From Paenibacillus azoreducens (GTDB lineage Bacteria; Bacillota; Bacilli; Paenibacillales; Paenibacillaceae), in contig NZ_AP025343.1 in assembly GCF_021654775.1 (NCBI RefSeq), forward strand, positions 434,001 to 498,000: a DNA stretch of 64,000 bases, given 5' to 3'. The number at the start of each line of letters is the position of its first letter. Positions within the stretch are counted from its first letter, which is position 1. The translations under genes and the position numbers were made by a program. Below, one piece after another: positions 36,505 through 44,557 of this stretch. The notes below the pieces were generated by a model. That model did not search any database and was not told the origin of the DNA. It worked only from the letters and a program-made list of their open reading frames with translations.

Positions 36505-38295
36505 TTATTTGGATGTGACGAGGTTTTCATCCGTATCTTCCGCTGCCGAGGCTTCACCCTGCCACAGCAGCTGCATTTCTGTGTTTGTTGCCAGCAGATC
36601 GGACAGGATTCCCTCCGCTTCGATCCGGCCGTCCTTCATCACGATGATATGGTCGGCTTGCGCCAAGGCCGCCTTGCGATGGGATACGGCAATGCAGGTC
36701 ACGTCCCGCTCCTCAAAAAGCCGCTCCCACAGCTGTTTTTCCGTTTCTACATCCAGAGCGCTCGACAGGTCGTCAAAAATGAACAGATCGGAGTCCGTCA
36801 TCATCATCCGCGCGGTTGCTGCGCGCTGAATCTGGCCGCCGGACAACATGACCCCTCTGGGGCCTACAAAAGTTTCGAGTCCTTTCTCCAGATCTTCGAC
36901 ATCCTTTTCCATGACGGCCAGATGGATGGCATGTGCAAGCTGATCCTCGCTGGAAGGACTTCCTTGGATGATATTTTCCCGGAGCGTATCGCTGAACAGC
37001 CGAGGCACCTGCGGCGTATAGGCAGCTCTTGGAGGAACCAGGAACGAGGCCGGGTCAATCTCTTGGCCGTTCCAATATACGGAGCCGCCGGATTTCGGCA
37101 GCAGCCCGAGCAGGGCGCGCACCAGCGTGGATTTGCCGGAACCGATCCGCCCGGTAATCACCAGGAACTTTCCGCGTTCCAGTTTGAAGCTCACATTGTT
37201 AATCCCGTTTTCCGAATTCGGATAAAAGTAGGTGAGTCCTTTAAGTTCCAGCGTCTGCAGCCGCTCTTTAGGATCCTTATGGATCGCGGGCGGCTCAGGG
37301 GGGTCGCCGTACAGATAAGTTTCACTGAAATCCATCAGCCGCTCTTGTTCCCCGGGACGAAAAAGAATGCTCATCCGATCCAGGGATACTTTTAGGCGTT
37401 TATGTTGAAAGACCATATATCCAAACAGCGAAATGCTGAATGCGATATTCGTTAAATACGAAGTGAACAGCGCGAAATCGCCTACTGTAAACCGTCCTGC
37501 TTTCATCTCCGCCGCGCACATCAGCAAAATGATGCCGGTACAAATGCTTAACACATGTTGGTTGAGCGAGCGCATCCACTGCTTAAACAGATTATCTTTC
37601 AGCGCGGCCTGCCGGCGCGTTTCGTTCAGTTCGGCAAACCGGCGGTGAACATGCTCTTCCGCTTGGCCCAACTTAACCGCCTGTACCGCCCCGAATGTTT
37701 CCGCAATAAAGCTCGTAATCCGTCCGGTAGCTTCGCGGTTTTGCTGTCCGTACCGTCTGGCCCGGTTGCCCGAAAGGTTGTTGAGGAAAGTTACCGCCAG
37801 CAGCGGCAAAATGGCAACCAGCGTAATTTGCCAATTGATTCGGGCCATAATGACGAGGGAGACAACGGCAAAAGCGAACCGTCCCCAGAAGTCAACCCAT
37901 GATTCGACATATTCGACGACCTCATCCACATCTTCGCGGAATCGGCTTACCGCTTCCCCAGGCGAGGCGGGGAGGTTGCGGCCGGGCCAGCGCATGATGC
38001 CCTTGAGCATATTGGTGCGGAGAATGGCTTGAATGTCGTAGATATAGGTTACCCATTTGAAGAACGCCCCGAAAAAGACGCCTACCCGGGTGATCCTTAC
38101 GAGTGCGATAAAAATTAATGGAACGGCGAGCCACAGGTAATCATGCGACTGGCTTGTGGCCCTGTCGAAAAACCACTGCATTCCAAGCCCGAGGAGCAAG
38201 GGAATGGAGTGAAAGAGGCCCCAAAGGAGGCCGTTAACGATAAACAACGATATGTTATAGGTAAACAGGCGTTGTATAAATCGGGATACAGTCAT
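36505..38295 (-). CDS. ABC exporter half-transporter, subunit with degenerate ATP site
   Basis: 596 residues: six membrane segments (about 1-310), then the ATPase domain with Walker A GRIGSGKST, signature LSGGQIQR and Walker B LFIFDDLSSALD. The residue after the Walker B aspartate is Asp, not the catalytic Glu. This is the hallmark of one partner in heterodimeric exporters such as BmrC/BmrD. It overlaps the upstream partner gene by four bases (ATGA) and follows AGAGGAGG. The substrate, probably a drug or peptide, is unknown. Confidence 0.85.
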   Translation of the reverse strand: MTVSRFIQRLFTYNISLFIVNGLLWGLFHSIPLLLGLGMQWFFDRATSQSHDYLWLAVPLIFIALVRITRVGVFFGAFFKWVTYIYDIQAILRTNMLKGIMRWPGRNLPASPGEAVSRFREDVDEVVEYVESWVDFWGRFAFAVVSLVIMARINWQITLVAILPLLAVTFLNNLSGNRARRYGQQNREATGRITSFIAETFGAVQAVKLGQAEEHVHRRFAELNETRRQAALKDNLFKQWMRSLNQHVLSICTGIILLMCAAEMKAGRFTVGDFALFTSYLTNIAFSISLFGYMVFQHKRLKVSLDRMSILFRPGEQERLMDFSETYLYGDPPEPPAIHKDPKERLQTLELKGLTYFYPNSENGINNVSFKLERGKFLVITGRIGSGKSTLVRALLGLLPKSGGSVYWNGQEIDPASFLVPPRAAYTPQVPRLFSDTLRENIIQGSPSSEDQLAHAIHLAVMEKDVEDLEKGLETFVGPRGVMLSGGQIQRAATARMMMTDSDLFIFDDLSSALDVETEKQLWERLFEERDVTCIAVSHRKAALAQADHIIVMKDGRIEAEGILSDLLATNTEMQLLWQGEASAAEDTDENLVTSK

Positions 38296-40037
38296 GCTAA
38301 ATCCTCCTCTTTGCCTGTAATCAGCAGCTGCGCGTAATGCGAGGAAGGGTCTTTGGCCAATGCCTCCCTCTCGCCAAATTCAAGAATCCGGCCGTCGCCC
38401 AGCACCATAATATGATCTACCTGCTCCAGCGTAGACAGGCGGTGTGCGATCACAATGCCGGTGTATTTCATCATCAGCTGGTCTACGGCGGTTTGCAGCA
38501 TGGCTTCGGTAGCCGCATCCAGACGCGATGACGGTTCATCCAGAATGACCAGGCTCGGTTGGGTCAGGAATACCCGTGTCAGGGCAAACAGCTGTGCTTC
38601 GCCGGCGGAAAGGGAAGTCCCGCCTGCTTTTACATGTGTATTTAAGCCTTCGGACAGCGAATCGATCCACTGCTTCAGTCCAAGTCTTGCGGTCGTCTCC
38701 AGGATGTATTCGTCTGAGATGCTGCTGTCAAACAAAGTCAAGTTATCGCGGAGCGTTCCGTCAAACAGCTGCACATCCTGCGTGACCATGCCGACCCGGC
38801 GATACAAAGACTCGAGCTTCAGATCCCGGATGTCCTGGCCTCCCACGCGGATCACGCCGCTGTTGATGTTGTATAATCGCAGCAGCACGCGGCTGAGACT
38901 CGACTTGCCGCTGCCCGTACGCCCAACAATGCCTAAACGTTCACCCGGGCGAACCGAAAACGTAATGTCATGCAGCACCGGCTTATCCGGGTTGTAACTA
39001 AAGTTGACGCGGTCAAATTCCAAGCCGAGGGCACCTTCAGGTAACGTCGTTTGGCTGCCTTCGATAATTTCGCTGCGGTACGAAAGGAGCTCCTGGGAAC
39101 GCATCATGCCGGATTTGGCTTTTTGGAACTCCTGCACCTGATCGCCCAGCTGCTCAATGGGGTCATTCAGCATTTGCGTGTACTGATAGATCAGAAAAAG
39201 CGTACCCAAAGAGATTTGCTTGGTCAGATAAAAATGAACGCCTAGCAGCAGCACGACCGTAACCGCGACCGCGAAGAGGACAACGGTGGTGTTCCAAGGG
39301 ATCACCCGCAGCATCCAGGCTTTGCGCCCTTTCAAAAATACGGTGCGCATGGCACGGTAGAAACGGTTCATGACATACGGCACATTGCCGCCTGTCTGAA
39401 CATCTTCGATCCCCGCAATCCGTTCCTCGATAAAACCGAACAGGGCCGCGCTTGCTCCCCGCTCATCCTTGGATGACTTCACACCCATATTACGGATGAA
39501 GACCATAGCGCCGATTGAAGCCAGCGTAAACAGAGTCATAACCGCCGCGATCGGCCAGCTTATCGTATACATAAAGCCTAGAATACCGGCGAGCAGCACG
39601 AAGCTGCCGATAACCTTGATGATAAACATCGAGAAAAAATTCGACATATGGGTAACGTCGCCGTCAATGCGTTCGATCATTTCGCCGGGTGTTTTCAAAT
39701 TGTGAAAACGCATATCCAGACGGAGGCAGTGCTTCAGCAGATCGCCGCGCAGCTGATTGGTGGCGCGCCAGGAGACGTCGTTTCCGAGATAGCTGATAGC
39801 CACCGTCAGGATCTGATTGAGGACGGCGAACACAAGATAGACGCCCGCGAGCACAAGCAGGCTGGATACGATGCCGTTTGCTGCGGCCGTATCGATAAAC
39901 CGCTGCACAATCTGCGGATTGATGAGCTGCGCTGCGGTGGAAGCAAGCAGCAGAAGTAACAAGACCAGCAGCCGGCCCGCAACCGGGCGCAGATACTTCA
40001 GCAGCCACGACATCGATTGTTGTTTAGGTTGTTGCAT
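38292..40037 (-). CDS. ABC exporter half-transporter, partner subunit
   Basis: 581 residues from the ATG at 40037, eight bases after a GGGGG site. Six membrane segments, then Walker A GRTGSGKSS, a divergent signature LSAGEAQLF, and canonical Walker B LVILDEPSSRLD with catalytic Glu. Together with the protein at 36505 it gives one complete and one degenerate ATP site. The long 5' frame to 40151 has no support. It is probably transcribed from within the repeat-rich 40-41.6 kb gap. Confidence 0.85.
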   Translation of the reverse strand: MQQPKQQSMSWLLKYLRPVAGRLLVLLLLLLASTAAQLINPQIVQRFIDTAAANGIVSSLLVLAGVYLVFAVLNQILTVAISYLGNDVSWRATNQLRGDLLKHCLRLDMRFHNLKTPGEMIERIDGDVTHMSNFFSMFIIKVIGSFVLLAGILGFMYTISWPIAAVMTLFTLASIGAMVFIRNMGVKSSKDERGASAALFGFIEERIAGIEDVQTGGNVPYVMNRFYRAMRTVFLKGRKAWMLRVIPWNTTVVLFAVAVTVVLLLGVHFYLTKQISLGTLFLIYQYTQMLNDPIEQLGDQVQEFQKAKSGMMRSQELLSYRSEIIEGSQTTLPEGALGLEFDRVNFSYNPDKPVLHDITFSVRPGERLGIVGRTGSGKSSLSRVLLRLYNINSGVIRVGGQDIRDLKLESLYRRVGMVTQDVQLFDGTLRDNLTLFDSSISDEYILETTARLGLKQWIDSLSEGLNTHVKAGGTSLSAGEAQLFALTRVFLTQPSLVILDEPSSRLDAATEAMLQTAVDQLMMKYTGIVIAHRLSTLEQVDHIMVLGDGRILEFGEREALAKDPSSHYAQLLITGKEEDLA

Positions 40038-40185
40038 GCGAAAAACCCCCAATTCCAAGAAGCAAACATAATGTTCTTTCAGGTTTAAATTTGCTCTCTC
40101 CGGCCCCTCGCCCGTTCCATTGGCCGGATGCAAATAATATCCATCATACAATAATTTGGAAACGATTCAAGATAAAGATTGATTA

Positions 40186-40685
40186 TAAGAAAAACTTTAT
40201 CGAAGAAAACACACAGTAGCCAGACCGCGTTTAGAGGAAGTTTTTCTTGCGATATAAGAAGATGAATCATCGAAGCGAAAGCGCTTTATATCTAAAGAAA
40301 ATTTTTATCGATGCACCTTCAAAGAAGCCAGACCGCGTTTAGAGGAAGTTTTTCTTGTGATATAAGAAGATGAATCATCGAAGCGAAAGCGCTTTATATC
40401 TAAAGAAAATTTTTATCGATGCACCTTCAAAGAAGCCAGACCGCGTTTAGAGGAAAATTTTCTTGCGATATAAGAAGAGGTAACTTCGAAGCAAAAGCAC
40501 TTTATATCTAAAGAAAAACTTTATCGATGCACCTTCAAAGAAGCCAGACCGCGTTTAGAGGAAAATTTTCTTGCGATATAAGAAGAGGTATCTTCGAAGT
40601 AAAAGCACTTTATATCTAAAGAAAAACTTTATCGAAGAAAACACACAGTAGCCAGACCGCTTTTAGAGGAAGTTTTTCTTGCGAT
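40186..40685. repeat. Five-copy tandem array of a 108-bp unit
   Basis: GCCAGACCGC begins each unit at 40219, 40327, 40435, 40543 and 40651, exactly 108 bases apart; the last unit is cut short. Each unit contains a GATATAAG / CTTTATATC stem and TTTTTCTTGCG / AAGAAAA(A) arms. No conserved reading frame is seen. Single or double relatives occur at 10521, 36220, 43425, 49250 and 55410. Confidence 0.85.
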
Positions 40686-40989
40686 TCCCTCCACTGTTCA
40701 TATTCAGTTCATAAACTTGATGTAATCTAGGTCCGTCGCAAGGAACTTGCTATGAAGCGAGCAGAAGGAGGAAGCTGTGGGAGAGGGAGTTTTTTTGATA
40801 ATCAGATGTGAAGCTTTTTTTTAGGCGTGCTGTGTGGTATGCGTTTTCTAGCTTGTAATTCTCTCTTTTACGTAGGCATTTGTGGAAACCAACCCACGGA
40901 TAGCAGCGCGCAACCGTCGCCCGCTATATTTGCTCTCGTGCCCATGCTCAGGCTGTGAAAAACGTAGGGCTTAGCATAAACGTTCATAG

Positions 40990-41173
40990 CAACGGACACC
41001 ACGGACGCTATTTCGCTAAAAATAGCTGTTTTGTAATTCTAACGGTCACCACAGCGCTTATATGCTGCGAAACACAGGTGAATGCAGATTTTCCACGAAA
41101 TAGCTGCATCTATGTCCGTTAAAAATCATATTGGCCGGAATTGCCCTCAATAGCGGCCGCTGTGTCCGTTAAG
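40990..41173. repeat. Four-arm palindromic repeat, second family (TAACGGACAC)
   Basis: Arms at 40990, 41040, 41098 and 41149, two in each orientation, share TAACGGACAC and GCTATT. Spacing and total length (184 bp) match the TAACGAAAC family although the arm sequence differs. Confidence 0.7.
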
Positions 41174-41417
41174 CGAAGGATTCGTCGAGGGCGGCGTTTT
41201 GGCGAGAGGCGTTTTGCCTGGGCGGGATTGATGTACAGCAGAGATGTGCCATATCGCCCGATGATGGATCTTACGGTTATGGCAGGTTTTCCTTGTATTC
41301 ACCATTGTCGGTACGCTAATGTTTACGATATCGGAGTGGAGCCGCTAGAGAAGGGCTTATAATCGGAGCATCCTATAGTAGGCTGTTTGCATACGAAGAA
41401 GGTTATTATAATGAAAA

Positions 41418-41534
41418 TAGATGGCGGCCGAGGCTAAAGACTTTGCAACCGGACTGTAGATGGCGGCCGAGGCTAAAGACTTTGCAACCGGACTGTAGAT
41501 GGCGGTAGAGACTAAAGACTCTGCAACCGGACCG
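41418..41534. repeat. Three 39-bp direct repeats upstream of a response regulator gene
   Basis: ATGGCGGCCGAGGCTAAAGA starts at 41421 and 41460, with a diverged third at 41499; each ends GCAACCGGAC. They end about 80 bases before the regulator start and could be regulator binding sites. The remaining gap (40686-40989 and 41174-41417) shows no gene. Confidence 0.7.
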
Positions 41535-41613
41535 TTCTGGTACCTCATAGCGAGGTGCATATGTTTGTGTATGATGAAATTCTTCAGAGATTTCAAAGAA
41601 AGGAGCCGGTAAG

Positions 41614-42291
41614 ATGCCACTCATTCTTGTAGTTGATGATGACCCGCATATCCGCGAGCTGGTCAGCCATTTGCTCAAAAGCGAAGGATTCCAAACTGCG
41701 GAAGCAGCCAATGGCCATGAAGCGCTAAAGGTTCTGGAAACGGCGCGGGCGGATTTGGTCATTTTGGATATTATGATGCCCGGTATGGACGGATGGGAGT
41801 TGTGCAAGGAACTGACTGCAGATTACGAGGATCTTCCTTTACTGATGCTGACCGCCAAAGGCGAAACCGTGCATAAAGTGAAAGGGTTTGAGCTTGGGAC
41901 GGATGATTACCTGGTCAAACCCTTCGATCCGCCGGAACTTATCGTACGGGTAAAAGCTTTGCTGAAACGCTACCGCATCGCGGCTTCGCAGCAGATTCAA
42001 ATAGGTTCATTGCGGCTGAACCGCAAAACCTATGAATGTTATATCGGCGAGGAGGCGGTCACACTGCCGCTGAAGGAATTTGAACTGCTGTTTCTGCTGG
42101 CGAGCTACCCTGGCAAAACCTTCTCCCGCGACCAACTGATCGAGCACATTTGGGGATTTGATTACGAAGGGGACGAGCGGACGGTGGATGTGCATATCAA
42201 ACGCCTTCGTGAACGTTTCCCGGCGGAAGGACATTCGTTTCAAATCCGGACGATCCGCGGCCTTGGCTATAGGCTGGAGATGATGGCATGA
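41614..42291 (+). CDS. OmpR-family response regulator
   Basis: 225 residues. Receiver with Asp8-10 acidic pocket, phospho-acceptor Asp52 (VILDIMMPG) and KPF lysine; C-terminal winged helix (PLKEFELLFLLASYPGKTFS, IRTIRGLGYRLEM). ATG after AAAGGAGCC. Overlaps its kinase by four bases (ATGA). No target gene lies directly downstream; the 39-bp repeats upstream may be its own control sites. Confidence 0.9.
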   Translation: MPLILVVDDDPHIRELVSHLLKSEGFQTAEAANGHEALKVLETARADLVILDIMMPGMDGWELCKELTADYEDLPLLMLTAKGETVHKVKGFELGTDDYLVKPFDPPELIVRVKALLKRYRIAASQQIQIGSLRLNRKTYECYIGEEAVTLPLKEFELLFLLASYPGKTFSRDQLIEHIWGFDYEGDERTVDVHIKRLRERFPAEGHSFQIRTIRGLGYRLEMMA

Positions 42292-43421
42292 GGAAGCATG
42301 ATGGGATCAGGGTCAAGCTGAAGGTTGCGTTTTTTATGCTGTTGATTCTGGCGGCATTATGCATTTGTTGGACGGCGGCGTATTATTTGACTCATTTGTT
42401 TGGCTGGCGCATAAGCGGATTGGTTAGGCAGTTGGCAAATTCTGTACTTGGATTTATTATCTTCGGCATATGCATTTCGATCATCTCAAGGTTTGGCCGG
42501 GATCGGCAGTTGGAGTTTTACCAGTCGATTATCGATGCGCTGAAGCGGATTTCGAGAGGGGACTTTTCTGTAACGCTGCCGGTTGAAGGGATGGAAGATG
42601 GACGTTTTACCGCGATTATTCAAAGCATCAATGACATGGCTGCCGATTTGAATAAGCTTGAATCCATGCGTCAGGAATTTATTTCGGACGTTTCCCATGA
42701 GATTCAATCTCCGCTTACGTCGATCAGCGGGTTTGCAAGAGTGCTGAAGGAGAAGCAGCTTAGCGTGGAGGAACGGGAGCATTATCTGGATATCATAGAA
42801 CAGGAAAGCGTAAGGCTGTCGCGTCTATCGGAAAATATGCTGCGTCTTGCTTCTCTCGATTCCGAGCAGCACCCGTTCCATCCCGTCCCCATCCGGCTGG
42901 ATAAACAGCTGCAGAAACTGATTTTGGCCTGTGAGCCGCAATGGCAGGAAAAGGAACTGGATATGACCGCAGAGATGGAGCCGGTGACGATTGAAGCCGA
43001 TCCCGATCTGCTGAGCCAGGTGTGGGTCAATTTGCTGCATAATGCCATTAAGTTTACCCCGGCCGGAGGCAGCATTCAGGTTCGTCTGGCAGCCGGGGAA
43101 CGGCAGGTCGCCGTTATAGTAGAGGACTCGGGAATCGGAATTTCGGAGGAGGATCAGACCCATATTTTCGAAAGATTTTATAAGGCCGATAAATCGCGGA
43201 CCCACTCAGGCGGAGGGAGCGGACTTGGCCTTTCCATTATTCAAAAAATCGTGGAGATGCATCAGGGTAGCGTCCAGGTGTCCAGCCGCCTCGGGGAAGG
43301 TACGGCGATAACGGTATGTATGCCTCTTCATGCCGCAAAGCCGTCGACTGCACAGCCTGCACAACTCGTTCAGCCAGTGAAGAGAAGAAATTACGGCAGG
43401 CAGAAGAAAAACAACTATTGA
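42288..43421 (+). CDS. Sensor histidine kinase (short-loop type)
   Basis: 377 residues. Two membrane segments (about 10-33 and 47-68) with a loop of only some 13 residues between them, HAMP (about 70-123), phospho-acceptor His137 in SHEIQSPLTS, an N-box LLHNAIKF, and GSGLGLS near the end. The short loop suggests sensing within the membrane. The SHEIQSPLTSISGF block recalls HssS/Ykv-type kinases, but I would not name the signal. The basic tail (KRRNYGRQKK) is lineage-specific. Confidence 0.9.
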   Translation: MRKHDGIRVKLKVAFFMLLILAALCICWTAAYYLTHLFGWRISGLVRQLANSVLGFIIFGICISIISRFGRDRQLEFYQSIIDALKRISRGDFSVTLPVEGMEDGRFTAIIQSINDMAADLNKLESMRQEFISDVSHEIQSPLTSISGFARVLKEKQLSVEEREHYLDIIEQESVRLSRLSENMLRLASLDSEQHPFHPVPIRLDKQLQKLILACEPQWQEKELDMTAEMEPVTIEADPDLLSQVWVNLLHNAIKFTPAGGSIQVRLAAGERQVAVIVEDSGIGISEEDQTHIFERFYKADKSRTHSGGGSGLGLSIIQKIVEMHQGSVQVSSRLGEGTAITVCMPLHAAKPSTAQPAQLVQPVKRRNYGRQKKNNY

Positions 43422-43424
43422 TGT

Positions 43425-43566
43425 ACTCCGATAGATGGACAGACCACGCTTAGCGGATGTTTTTCTTGCGATATCAGGATGTGCCCCTTGGGAATTATGC
43501 TATCTAAAGAAAACATTATCGATGTAGCCGCTCAAAAGTCCGGGTTAAGCGGAGGTTCTTCTTGGG
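43425..43566. repeat. 108-bp-type repeat relative
   Basis: ATGGACAGACCACGCTTAGC, TTTTTCTTGCGATATCAGG and CTATCTAAAGAAAA (43435-43513) match the family core; a partial second unit follows (AGTCCGGGTTAAGCGGAGG, to 43566). Confidence 0.6.
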
Positions 43567-43749
43567 GAATTGATCCAAGTTAGATATTGGGACTTTCAAT
43601 GGATGCGAAGCGCCTTATTTAGCAACACGATTCCGGAGTTAAGCGGGGTTGTATATGACGTGGTGATGCAACCGCAACTGTATGCGAGTCGGCGGATATT
43701 ATTTTTTGCTTGATAAAAGACGTTTGGTGCTGTTTATTAGCTAAGCGAT

Positions 43750-43850
43750 GGGAAAGCCTGCAAAAGTGCATCTTTTTTTCGTGATTTAGCTGCTTTAGCG
43801 ATAAAAGCTTGCGAAAGTGCAGTTTTTTTAGGTGATTGAGGCCTGATTTC
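43750..43850. repeat. Two direct hairpin repeats (CTGCAAAAGTGCA type)
   Basis: AAAGCCTGCAAAAGTGCA (about 43752) and AAAGCTTGCGAAAGTGCA (about 43805) recur 53 bases apart, each followed by a T-run. They look like terminator-type hairpins in tandem. Confidence 0.5.
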
Positions 43851-44052
43851 AGGATTTTTGTAGAAAAGGATGCATAATTGCATCAATTTTCCAATTCGGA
43901 ACCCAAATCGACGAAATACATGCACAAACGCAGGAATTTACTGTATCACGCAGGCCTTTCAATGTCAGAAAGTTGTGCGTAACCGCATCACGTCTAAAAT
44001 TATTGCTGCAACAGCATTTCCCACACACTATAGTTTCCACTATACAGGGCTT

Positions 44053-44245
44053 GATGCCACGCCTGCAGTTTTCATCTCGATAGTTGATGCCCCACCTGCG
44101 GTTTTCACCTTGATTGTATATGCTTGTTGATGCCACGCCTGCGGTTTTCACCTTGATTGTATATGCTTGTTGATGCCCCACCTGAGGTTTTCACCTTGAT
44201 TGATGTGCTTGTTGATGCCACGCCCGCATTTTTCGCCTCGTTTGT
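44053..44245. repeat. Five imperfect tandem repeats of about 43 bp
   Basis: GATGCCACGCCTGCGGTTTT starts at 44053, 44086, 44129, 44172 and 44214; the two middle units are almost identical. No function can be read. The gap 43422-44557 contains no gene apart from repeats and the terminator. Confidence 0.7.
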
Positions 44246-44375
44246 TGTTTCTCCAGCATATAGCTCCTACCTTACAGAACAATACTCCATCATTTTCAGC
44301 CCTTTCACAAGGCGTTAGGTGGCCGCTTCACCTATGCGCTTCAGATTCACAAGCGAGTGTCAGCACACTCCTCCA

Positions 44376-44413
44376 AAAAAGGCGACTGCCGCAATAAAAT
44401 GCGACAGTCGCTT
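44376..44413 (-). terminator. Terminator of the Bce-type module
   Basis: GCGACTGCCGC pairs with GCGACAGTCGC around AATAAAAT, with six A on the left, i.e. a T-run on the minus strand. Confidence 0.65.
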
Positions 44414-44557
44414 TATGCGTTTTCTAGCGTCTTTCGAAATGACGCACCGACCATGGTACAGGCCCATCACCGACATGTACAGCGGTTGAGGCGCGTTTTT
44501 GGCTGCTGGTAGGATTTCGGGTGCGGCAGGTCTGCAGCTTCTAAGAAATAATAGATA

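Noticed and set aside
36481..37395. 304-residue frame on the plus strand in the ABC exporter gene
   Set aside because: The minus-strand gene has intact ATPase motifs; the plus frame has none and no start site.
40186..40685. CRISPR array
   Set aside because: The whole 108-base unit repeats, including the would-be spacers; there are no unique spacers and no cas genes.
41418..41620. Short minus-strand frame with 13-residue repeats (ESGCKVFSLGRHL type)
   Set aside because: 39 is divisible by three, so any frame repeats. There is no ribosome site, and it runs antisense into a regulator promoter.
43870..44130. Open frames in the gap after the second histidine kinase
   Set aside because: Low-complexity translation of tandem repeats, no ribosome site, no conserved pattern.
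44053..44245. CRISPR array or small repeat-protein gene
   Set aside because: Periods vary between 33 and 43 bases, there are no spacers, and no frame is kept.
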